A stretch of 64,000 nt of DNA from Branchiostoma lanceolatum (Eukaryota > Chordata > Leptocardii > Amphioxiformes > Branchiostomatidae), in contig NC_089738.1 of assembly GCF_035083965.1 (NCBI RefSeq), positions 7,361,734 through 7,425,733 on the forward strand. Direction: 5' to 3'. Position numbers and translations under genes: made by a program. Shown piece after piece: positions 33,001-45,000 of this stretch; positions within the stretch are counted from its first letter, which is position 1, and each line of letters opens with the position of its first letter. The notes below the pieces were generated by a model that saw only the letters and a list, made by a program, of their open reading frames with translations, was not told the origin of the DNA and searched no databases.

Positions 33001-36000
33001 AACCAGGCTAAGCCTCACTAGTCTGTGTAACGCAAACATTGCTGTCCGAGGCTGTAATGGCCCCTCCCTCTGGGGGGGCCGGCAGATGTTGAGCAGCCCG
33101 ATATAAGCGTGATTTTATCAGGCTAAAAGCCTCGCTAATTGAATTTGAACTTGAACCAATTTCTTGAACCAATTTTCAAGTGAGGGAAAATACTTCACAG
33201 TCAGGACATTGAAAACAACAAACAGTGAGCAGATTAAATTTGGACTGAGCATTTGGGTTTGGACTAGTGCTTCTAGACTCTCACATTTTATACCTATGGG
33301 TCAGATATTTTGTGGAAAGGTTCTCTGTTACATGATGGATCATAATACCCCCCAGTGAGACTTTTCATGCTTCATTGAAAATGAAAAAATCTCGAAATTA
33401 ATTTCGAGATTTTTTTTTTATTTCAAATTTTTTCCAAAAAATCTCGAAATTTTTTGGGAAAATTTCGAGATTTTCTTGAAAAGTATCGAGATTTTCCAAG
33501 ATAATCTCGATATTTTTTTTTAGTGAAACAAAAATCTCGATATTTATCTTCAAGGTAATACAAAAATCTCGAGATTTTCGAAAGCTGATATGGAAAAAAT
33601 CATTTGGGGGTAAAGTTTTGACTAACAGGGGTTCGACACTTCGACCAGTAGAGTTCCAAATGAGCTATGGACTCGAACAACAATTGACTTATTAATTTAC
33701 AGACTTGTCATGACTTTGTCTTCAATTAAACCAGCTCGGAGTTGTCTTCAGCTTATTAACATATGAATTCAGAGTTTTGGATAAGTAGCTGGTGAACTTG
33801 TCTTCAATTGAATCATCTCAGAATTGTCTTCACCTCATTAACATATGAATTCAGAGTTTTGAATAAGTAGCTGGTAAACTGCAAATTCTGGTTCAACCAC
33901 TGACGATAGCAGCGCGGATATTGTCTGAAGCGTCTGTTTACAAAATCGTATCTTACTGCCTGGATGTTTAACCTCATCGACGTAGCTATGGACTTCCTTA
34001 CCTGTTAATATGTAAATACAAGGCTAGGAAAGGAAGACATTGCACAAACCTACTAAGTGTCATGAAAACAGACCTCAGAAACAAAGGAATGGGAAACCTG
34101 AAAACTGCAAAGAAACTCAGAGAGCTGCGGCAGCTGGCAGAAAAAAAGACACAGTGGAAAGAAATGAAGAAAGAAGCCAGCCAGAGTTTGTTTCTACAAT
34201 TACCTGAGCTGCAGAATACAGTGGATCATCATCATCATATTGGCAATTGCCTTGCTAACAGTACATGTGACGCTTCTATGTGATTAAGAAGTGACTGATT
34301 GATGACAATAAAGACACAAATACAAGTTGAAGATGCGAAAGAAATACGACCTATGCTTCACACCAACACAAGGATTATCACAAGCACGGTAAGTTGTGTT
34401 GAGGAGTCACGAAAGCACAGCGAAGTGAGAATATAACGTCACACAGGTCAACCCACTGGGGGGAAAATTGCAACATCTAAAAGCAGCAACTGTAATGCCT
34501 CTGTTATTTACACTGACACAACCACCATAGCTACTAACAGAAACTCTGGGTACACCGGCAAACAACAGTTGTATAAGTGTAAGAAACGTAGACCGAAAAA
34601 CTATCATCAAGACTTAACAGCAAAGGTAAGTCACATTTATTTACAATTCAGTAGCTGTCACAAACTCCTTATCGAATCAGGAAGGCACAACCGCACACCT
34701 CTGGAGCAAAGAATTTGCCAATTTTGTAACTTAGATAAGGTAGTATGGTAGAAGATGAAGTCCACTTCATTGTAGTTTATATTGCAACGATAGAAATGTT
34801 CTGTTTGATTATATTATATTATGGGAACGTTTCCACACTTTCAATCTAAGTCTAGTATTGACTTATGCATTTGGACCATACAATATTAAACAAATCCATC
34901 TCAACCTATATTTCTAACATCACAAAGACACGAGAAGAAGCCGAACCTATGAATTAGTGTAGTTTTAGAACCATTGTTTTAGATTAGTATTAGAAGTCCT
35001 GTCAGTGTCATTATATGTACTTTACCACATGTCTTGTATCTGAATGTCTGCACTAAGCCCGATAGGGCATGACTAGGGAATAAACGTTATCATTATCATA
35101 GTAGGTCAATGATCCAATTGAATATGAGATGAAAGAATAACGTGACAAATGAAACACCAACCAAATGCAGACCTACGCTTCATGCCACACGCTATAGTTT
35201 CAAAACGGCAATCTGACGTGTTCAGCACGCGGATTATCATCAGCGTTGTGTGGGTACCCGGCACAGTTTTCAACAATTGAAGTTCAATGACGTCTGAGGT
35301 TCATCATGCTGGGGAAAAACTGCAACATCTAAACGCTGCTGTAGCTAGGGCCCACGGGTTGCAACTTGGCACCGGGTAAAAGATAGCGTCCAGACAAAAA
35401 GACCCTATGGTGCTTAAAAGGACCCCATTTTTTTGGCGCAAGGGCTTTTGGTTTTGATTTCTTTGCGTTTAGTGGAACATGAAATGCCTGGCCTCTCAGA
35501 GGTTGGGAGATTTTTGTTTACAATTTGTACCTTACAAAAATCTCGCGATCATTCTTAAACAAATTGAAATCTTCAATGAGGACTTAAAAAAAAACATTTA
35601 CAAGTCCTAGATTTGTTTCTTCAGATTGATATGAAACAATCTTGAAAAAAAAAATCGAGATTTTTCGTAGCCAGGACAAAAAATATCGAAATTTCTTAGC
35701 AAAATATGTTAAAAAGAGTTCAACAAGAGTTTTAAATAAAATTGAGCTATGAACTTCGTTACGCATTAGTATGATTGTCACTTGCTTTACTAACAGTACC
35801 TGCAAAGTGCACGTTAATAACGCTAACACAACTTGTTCTTATATCTACTAACAGAAACTCGCAGGCATGGTACCATGGTGCATCGGCAAACAGTAGTTTC
35901 TTTACAGATATGTAGGGTGGCTTGTAGCTTAAATTGGCTACTTGTGACGTGTAAAAGTTTCTATGCTGCATGCCACTTTCTAGTAGTAATGAAAACTCGG

Positions 36001-39000
36001 TGTGCAGAATTACCGTCCTCTTCGGCCCTTGAGTCGACGGAAGCACGTGGGTGGAGAAACCTTTCTTGGCTCATGTGTCTCACGCCCTTCCAATTAATTA
36101 TCTTGTTTGTTTTCATGGAACAAGGGAGCCACCAAGCAAAACTGACCGGCGCGGCCACACGTACACTCCAGGGGTGCGGGAAATCACACGTCCACGTTAA
36201 TCGGTCTAATTTGTCTTTCATGAGGAGATACTTGGCCGTCACCCCAATGAAATCAGATTATGTAACAGATAAAGAAACGGGAAGGTAGGTAGACAATTCT
36301 TTATCAACTCAACAAAAACTAATACAATTAATGAAAGACATTGAAGCACATTCATCTGTGTATCACACGACTATAGATAGTTACTGGTAGTATTTTACCT
36401 TCGACGGGAAATGATCATAGTTTGGGAACAGACAAGAATCAAGTTTCGCTAGCAAGGAAGGCCATGTTTACTTTAACAGCTACCGGCTTCAAAATAGCAT
36501 GAAGCACAACACCGCGTCTGGCGAGATAATGAATGCAGGTGGTCCTCATTGGTGAAGTGGGGAACAGTGCGGTTGATTCAAATTAACTGGAAGGTAGATT
36601 GCAGCCTCCCGTGAGGCTATTGGATTATCGGCAATATCGTATTATTGACGGCTTGCTTTCGATCAGTCTTTAGCATATCGACGTATGAAGTATCCCTCAT
36701 CACGTTTTGATCAATGTCATGGCCTGTAATCTACACGGTGACTTATGAAAGCATTTTTCTGTATATTGCAACACCGTTTACCGTCATAATGTAAATACAA
36801 ACTAATTGATAACAGGCCCTTGGACCAATCCCTACCCCGGCCGACGCACCACGCTGTGTTTCTAAACATCCCACCAGGGCTTCAGGGCATGTGAACCGGA
36901 ACAGCATATCTGGTCAGTGTATCATATATCGCAGGCTGCCAGAGTCCCCCTCCAGGCTTGAAGCGGGGATGTTTTACTCTCCAAGCAGAGGATGGGTTCC
37001 GGCAGGTTTTTGACGTGTTTTTAGGCGTTTTTGTCAGGATTTCTTCTTTTTGATTTTGATTTGACTTTCAGGTTGGGTTGGCTGGACAAAAACGCCTAAA
37101 AACACGTCAAAAACCTACCGGAACTCATCTTCTGCTTGGACCGAAGGGATATTTGTCTTCCAGCTACAGTGAACAAAGAAAGTTATGCGATAGCGGAGAC
37201 AAGTGCAAAAGTAATTCTTTATTCACACGAGCTTATATGGTTCTTTATATATCCAGCCATTCTTGTAGTTTTGCCACCGTTTCTAACGTCGCAATGTATC
37301 ACTGGTGAAATGTTGTTTCCGATGTATCCATTTAGAGTAAGATGTCAGTTCTTTGGCAGGCTCAAAAAATACTTAACGATGTTTTGAAGTTCCAAAAAAC
37401 ACCATTGGAGTTGTGCCTGCATTCCTTTTAAGTATCAAAGTGTGATTTTTTTGTTTGAAATAAATGTGTAATCCAAAATTTGAGTTGACTACATAAAGGA
37501 AAAGTTAGAAAATAGAAAACCCTACAGGCTACAAACTAAAGCCAGAGCCGCGCCGAACCTCTGCTTGGACCGCCCAGGCATGTTCCCGTGGCGCTAAATC
37601 CTAAATGGGGGATGGGTTGCGGAGTGGCCACGACTCAGCCTTCCTTCACAGCAGATGATAAAACCGCGGCCACTCATCGGGGTGTGCCTACAATACTACA
37701 TAAACATCTCACCCGTGTCTAACATTGTGTACATGGGGCAAGAAATGTATGTGACACACAAGATACAAAAACAAAATCTATGCAATTGAAACCAAAAAAA
37801 AAAACACGAAAAAAAGTGCCGCCGAAATTATAAGATTATTTGGCTTGTGATGCCTGTGACTGGCTGAGAGGAATCATTGCGTTTATGTTTTTCACACTAG
37901 TCTAGGGAAACTGTAATTGACTGCAGGCGGCCAGTCCTCGACTTCCCGGCTCGACATGGTTGAGCGATATCTCCCTGCTGGGAAACGAGCTACTATCAAC
38001 AAATCCTTTCAGGACAGGCACTGTTGTATATACTCTTCAAGCAGATGTTGATGGGGAAGATTGCGACCTTCTTATCACATGCCCCGTTTGCCGTCCGCAT
38101 GTCCACGTGGCACAATCTTCCCCACCAACCTCTGCTTGTTGGAGAGTACTGGAAATAAGTTGGTCCGTAGCTCGGACGACTAGCCACCTGCAGTCAATTA
38201 CAGTTAGCTGATGTTTTGCCCCTGACGCTCAAAACTGTCGATGTTTATGTGGTCAGAAACCCTTCAAACGCTTTCCTGACAAATATCAACCCCGTGCAGT
38301 ATTTGGTATACATAGACCGTCTATATGTAAGTACAGTATTTAAATGTACGGAAGGCTGTTTCTAGGCAAATGTGAAAATCATAAAATAACGCAATGATTC
38401 CTCTCAGCCAATCACAGGCATCACAAGCCAAATAATCTTGTTATTTCGGCCGCACTTTTTGCGTTTTTTTTTTAAATTCATAGACATTGTTTTGTATCTT
38501 AGATGTCACATAAATTTCTTGCCCCATGAACACAATACTAGACACGGGAGAGGTGTTTATGTCGTATTGTAGGCATACCCCGATGACTGGCCGCGGTTTT
38601 ATCGTCTACTGAGATGTGTGAAGGGAGGCAGAGACGATAAAATCGTGGCCACTCCGCAAACCATCCCTAATTTAGGATTTAGCGCCACGGGAACATGCCT
38701 GGGAGGTCCAAGCAGAGGTTCGGCGCTGCTCCGGCTTTGCTTGTTTTTCAGGTATTTTCCTGTGTTTTTGTCGGGTTTTCTGTTTTCTCACCTTTCCTGT
38801 ATGTAGTCAACTCAAACGTTCGGATTACAAATTTATTTCAAGCAGAAAAATCATACTTTGAGACTTAGAGCCCTTAAAATGGTACTAAGGCACAACGCCA
38901 AGGGTGTTTTTTCTAAACTTCAAAACATCCGAAGTTAAGTATTTTTTGAGCCTGCCAAAGAACTAACATCTTACTCTAAATGGATACATCGGAAACATTG

Positions 39001-42000
39001 TCAAGTCAAGACATTAGCCTGACATCCTCTTTCATTTTTCGGTACATTTGATAAGCATTCTACTCTACTCTACAGTCATCATGTCCTAAACTTTGGCAAT
39101 TTTCAAAATATCTTTGGCCTGTTTCCACGGCAAGAAGAGGTGTTGAGCAGAAAGATGATGGTCTAATACTATCACCATGCAAAAATGATGATTGAAATCA
39201 ACATTTCACCAGAGATACAATGCGACGTTAGAAACGGTGCCAAAACTACAAGAATGGCTGGATATATAAAGAACCACTTACCATATAAGCTCGTGTAAAT
39301 TAAGAATTACTTTTGTTCCATGTTCATCCCAGTAATAACGTCAGTATACAATGTATGTGTAATGGTTCATTTGGTACTGACAAAAGGTAACGGGCTACTT
39401 CGGCGAGGTCATTTAGAAAAAGAAAACAGTTGCACTTGTCTCCGCTATCGCATAACTTTGTTTGTTCACTGTAGCTGGAAGACAAATATACCTACAGACC
39501 TTTTTTTGTCTACCCAACCCAACCTGCCGGCACTGACCTGGGTTGGCTAGACAGAAGAAATAAATAAAAAGTAGAAATCCTGACAAAAACGCCTAAAAAC
39601 ACGTCAAAAACCTGCCGGAACCCATCCTCTGCTTGGAGAGTAAAATATCCCCGCTTCAAGCCTGGAGGGGGACTCTGGCAGCCTGCGATATATGATACAC
39701 TGACCAGATATGCTGTTCCGGTTCACATGCCCTGAAGCCCTGGTGGGATGTTTAGAAACACAGCGTGGTGCGTCGGCCGGGGTAGGGATTGGTCCAAGGG
39801 CCTGTTATCAATTAGTTTGTATTTACATTATGACGGTAAACGGTGTTGCAATATACAGAAAAATGCTTTCATAAGTCACCGTGTAGATTACAGGCCATGA
39901 CATTGATCAAAACCTGATGAGGGATACTTCATACGTCGATATGCTAAAGACTGATCGAAAGCAAGCCGTCAATAATACGATATTGCCGATAATCCAATAG
40001 CCTCACGGGAGGCTGCAATCTACCTTCCACTAGTGCGGTTGATTCAAATTAACTGGAAGCCTTCCAGTTAATTTGAATCAACCGCACTGTTCCCCACTTC
40101 ACCAATGAGGACCGCCTGCATTCATTATCTCGCCAGACGCGGTGTTGTGCTTCATGCTATTTTGAAGCCGGTAGCTGTTAAAGTAAACATGGCCTTCCTT
40201 GCTAGCGAAACTTGATTCTTGTCTGTTCCCAAACTATGATCATTTCCCGTCGAAGGTAAAATACTACCAGTAACTATCTATAGTCGTGTGATACACAGAT
40301 GAATGTGCTTCAATGTCTTTCATTAATTGTATTAGTTTTTGTTGAGTTGATAAAGAATTGTCTACCTACCTTCCCGTTTCTTTATCTGTTACATAATCTG
40401 ATTTCATTGGGGTGACGGCCTAGTATCTCCTCATGAAAGACAAATTAGACCGATTAACGTGGACGTGTGATTTCCCGCACCCCTGGAGTGTACGTGTGGC
40501 CGCGCCGGTCAGTTTTGCTTGGTGGCTCCCTTGTTCCATGAAAACAAACAAGATAATTAATTGGAAGGGCGTGAGACACATGAGCCAAGAAAGGTTTCTC
40601 CACCCACGTGCTTCCGTCGACTCAAGGGCCGAAGAGGACGGTAATTCTGCACACCGAGCTTTCATTACTACTAGAAAGTGGCATGCAGCATAGAAACTTT
40701 TACACGTCACAAGTAGCCAATTTAAGCTACAAGCCACCCTACATATCTGTAAAGAAACTACTGTTTGCCGTTGCATCATGGTACCATGCCTGCGAGTTTC
40801 TGTTAGTAGATATAAGAACAAGTTGTGTTAGCGTTATTAACGTGCACTTTGCAGGTACTGTTAGTAAAGCAAGTGACAATCATACTAATGCGTAACGAAG
40901 TTCATAGCTCAATTTTATTTAAAACTCTTGTTGAACTCTTTTTAACATATTTTGCTAAGAAATTTCGATATTTTTTGTCCTGGCTACGAAAAATCTCGAT
41001 TTTTTTTTTTCAAGATTGTTTCATATCAATCTGAAGAAACAAATCTAGGACTGGTAAATGTTTTTTTTAAAGTCCTCATTGAAGATTTCAATTTGTTTAA
41101 GAATGATCGCGAGATTTTTGTAAGGTACAAATTGTAAACAAAAATCTCCCAACCTCTGAAAGGCCAGGCATTTCATGTTCCACTAAACGCAAAGAAATCA
41201 AAACCAAAAGCCCTTGCGCCAAAAAAAATGGGGTCCTTTTAAGCACCATAGGGCCTTTTTGTCTGGACGCTATCTTTTACCCGGTGCCAAGTTGCAACCC
41301 GTGGGCCCTAGCTACAGCAGCGTTTAGATGTTGCAGTTTTTCCCCAGCATGATGAACCTCAGACGTCATTGAACTTCAATTGTTGAAAACTGTGCCGGGT
41401 ACCCACACAACGCTGATGATAATCCGCGTGCTGACCACGTCAGATTGCCGTTTTGAAACTATAGCGTGTGGCATGAAGCGTAGGTCTGCATTTGGTTGGT
41501 GTTTCATTTGTCACGTTATTCTTTCATCTCATATTCAATTGGATCATTGACCTACTATGATAATGATAACGTTTATTCCCTAGTCATGCCCTATCGGGCT
41601 TAGTGCAGACATTCAGATACAAGACATGTGGTAAAGTACATATAATGACACTGACAGGACTTCTAATACTAATCTAAAACAATGGTTCTAAAACTACACT
41701 AATTCATAGGTTCGGCTTCTTCTCGTGTCTTTGTGATGTTAGAAATATAGGTTGAGATGGATTTGTTTAATATTGTATGGTCCAAATGCATAAGTCAATA
41801 CTAGACTTAGATTGAAAGTGTGGAAACGTTCCCATAATATAATATAATCAAACAGAACATTTCTATCGTTGCAATATAAACTACAATGAAGTGGACTTCA
41901 TCTTCTACCAGACTACCTTATCTAAGTTACAAAATTGGCAAATTCTTTGCTCCAGAGGTGTGCGGTTGTGCCTTCCTGATTCGATAAGGAGTTTGTGACA

Positions 42001-45000
42001 GCTACTGAATTGTAAATAAATGTGACTTACCTTTGCTGTTAAGTCTTGATGATAGTTTTTCGGTCTACGTTTCTTACACTTATACAACTGTTGTTTGCCG
42101 GTGTACCCAGAGTTTCTGTTAGTAGCTATGGTGGTTGTGTCAGTGTAAATAACAGAGGCATTACAGTTGCTGCTTTTAGATGTTGCAATTTTCCCCCCAG
42201 TGGGTTGACCTGTGTGACGTTATATTCTCACTTCGCTGTGCTTTCGTGACTCCTCAACACAACTTACCGTGCTTGTGATAATCCTTGTGTTGGTGTGAAG
42301 CATAGGTCGTATTTCTTTCGCATCTTCAACTTGTATTTGTGTCTTTATTGTCATCAATCAGTCACTTCTTAATCACATAGAAGCGTCACATGTACTGTTA
42401 GCAAGGCAATTGCCAATATGATGATGATGATCCACTGTATTCTGCAGCTCAGGTAATTGTAGAAACAAACTCTGGCTGGCTTCTTTCTTCATTTCTTTCC
42501 ACTGTGTCTTTTTTTCTGCCAGCTGCCGCAGCTCTCTGAGTTTCTTTGCAGTTTTCAGGTTTCCCATTCCTTTGTTTCTGAGGTCTGTTTTCATGACACT
42601 TAGTAGGTTTGTGCAATGTCTTCCTTTCCTAGCCTTGTATTTACATATTAACAGGTAAGGAAGTCCATAGCTACGTCGATGAGGTTAAACATCCAGGCAG
42701 TAAGATACGATTTTGTAAACAGACGCTTCAGACAATATCCGCGCTGCTATCGTCAGTGGTTGAACCAGAATTTGCAGTTTACCAGCTACTTATTCAAAAC
42801 TCTGAATTCATATGTTAATGAGGTGAAGACAATTCTGAGATGATTCAATTGAAGACAAGTTCACCAGCTACTTATCCAAAACTCTGAATTCATATGTTAA
42901 TAAGCTGAAGACAACTCCGAGCTGGTTTAATTGAAGACAAAGTCATGACAAGTCTGTAAATTAATAAGTCAATTGTTGTTCGAGTCCATAGCTCATTTGG
43001 AACTCTACTGGTCGAAGTGTCGAACCCCTGTTAGTCAAAACTTTACCCCCAAATGATTTTTTCCATATCAGCTTTCGAAAATCTCGAGATTTTTGTATTA
43101 CCTTGAAGATAAATATCGAGATTTTTGTTTCACTAAAAAAAAATATCGAGATTATCTTGGAAAATCTCGATACTTTTCAAGAAAATCTCGAAATTTTCCC
43201 AAAAAATTTCGAGATTTTTTGGAAAAAATTTGAAATAAAAAAAAAATCTCGAAATTAATTTCGAGATTTTTTCATTTTCAATGAAGCATGAAAAGTCTCA
43301 CTGGGGGGTATTATGATCCATCATGTAACAGAGAACCTTTCCACAAAATATCTGACCCATAGGTATAAAATGTGAGAGTCTAGAAGCACTAGTCCAAACC
43401 CAAATGCTCAGTCCAAATTTAATCTGCTCACTGTTAACAGAAGTTTCAACAAACCTCTGCCTGTGCTATTTCGTTGTCATGATGGGGGAACTTGAGGTCG
43501 TATCCTCCTGTGTGGATGTCCAGTGACCCTCCGAGTATGCAGCTGGCCATCACAGAACACTCAATGTGCCAGCCTGGTCGACCCTATGGACAACAGTGGT
43601 AACAATTTATATGCAGCAATACCTACAACACAAAATGTATAATAGGAAAAGCTATGCTGTAGAAAGCAGATATGTTTCAATGTTTGCTTGAATGTTATTG
43701 TTTCTCTGTTGTCTCTTCTATTCATGCACTAACATGCACTCACTAGTACACCATCCACAAGCCCACTCACTCATTCACTCACACACTTCATAACTCACTC
43801 ATTTACTAACCAATTCACTCACTCCATCACTCACTAACGAACGAACTCACTCGTTCACACAAGCACGTGCATGCATGCATGCACACACATACATGTATAT
43901 TACACACAAACAGACAAACACACAGACACACACATGCACGCACACACACAAAAACACACATACACATGTACACACACAAACACACACACAAACACAAACA
44001 CACACAAAAACAAACACACACACAGTATCACCAACCAATCCCCCCAACCAACCACTCACCATTCCCCATGGCGAGTCCCATGAAGGCTCCCCAGGTTTGG
44101 AGGCTTTCCACAGGGCAAAGTCCGTGGTCGACCTCTTCTCACTCAAACGGTCCTGGGATATACTCAAGTCACCTGTACAAAACATGAAGTATTACGTTCA
44201 CCAACAAGCTTGAAGTTCTTAAGTGATCAGTTCCTAAAATGCCATCAATAAAAGCTGTTCAAAAGATTCATGTACAAATGATGATACAGTGAAAGTCTTA
44301 TAAATATCAGTTAGCAACTCAACGTCATGGATTATAAACAATTCTAGATTTATTTCGAAGACAATAAACCATATCAACCCTTGTCCTGCTGGCGTTTTTA
44401 CGCCAGCTTATTGCATTAATTTCATTTCTTAATCAGGTCAATTCCCTTGAGTTTTTCTGCGCTGGCCTGCTGTGGCATAGTTACTTTCGCACTCAGTGCG
44501 TTTTGCTGCGGTGTGACACATTCAGCTGAAAAAAACACACAGCCCGTACATACAGGACCCACATACAGGCTCTGTTATGTGCAACCCATACATGTAGGGA
44601 GTCTGCAGGACAAGGGTTAAATTGCTTACTTTACAACCTGCATCTTTGCCATGAAAGGGACAATAGAGACCTTGCTGCTATCAGTTACTTCTTGAATGTT
44701 TAGGAGGTTAAGCATACAAGGGAAAACTCCAGGAGGTTTGATGTCCTACCTTCTCCCTCCAACATTGCTTTGCTGTCTCCAAAGGCTTCAGGCACCAGCT
44801 TTGCATAGAAGTGAGAGTCTGCACCATCAAACTTGGTGGTGTCAAAATACACCGACTTGTTGGACTCATACCTTGAGAGAAACAGCATACAGAAGGTTGT
44901 CAATATTGTATGCAGTACATCAATTTTCACGTTATTTGCATATCAATTCATAGTTTGTGGTTAAAAACCTGCTGATCGATAGATCTTGCTCAGTGTCACT

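Larger units (their letters stand above)
33221..43435. repeat. 10.2-kb palindrome (inverted duplication) in CARS1 intron 12
   Basis: The left arm (33221 to about 38080) is repeated in reverse complement on the right (about 38090 to 43435). Paired positions sum to 76656 over the outer 2.7 kb, so there are essentially no indels, and almost no substitutions, in that part. For example 34062-34283 mirrors 42373-42594 exactly. Inward the arms diverge by indels: the sum falls by tens and then hundreds of bases. Smaller inverted repeats continue to the centre, e.g. 37909-37926 with 38189-38206 and GGGGAAGATTG near 38053 with its complement near 38111. The outermost pairing is AACAGTGAGC / GCTCACTGTT, flanked on both sides by AACA, a possible 4-bp target duplication. 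No convincing protein is encoded. Confidence 0.93.

Noticed and set aside
34062..34283. 73-codon Lys-rich frame and its mirror at 42373-42594
   Set aside because: Ends in a His run from a simple repeat, has no recognisable domain, and sits among transposon debris; identity between copies reflects the palindrome, not selection.
35833..36288. A 151-codon frame in the left palindrome arm with a mirrored 133-codon frame at 40420-40821
   Set aside because: It is long only because the arms are copies. The two versions differ in their stops, the amino-acid sequence resembles no family I know, and the overlapping opposite frame is equally open.
43847..44213. Overlapping frames rich in Cys/Val or His/Thr
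   Set aside because: Translation of a CA microsatellite; only the short part at 44060-44172 is a real CARS1 exon.
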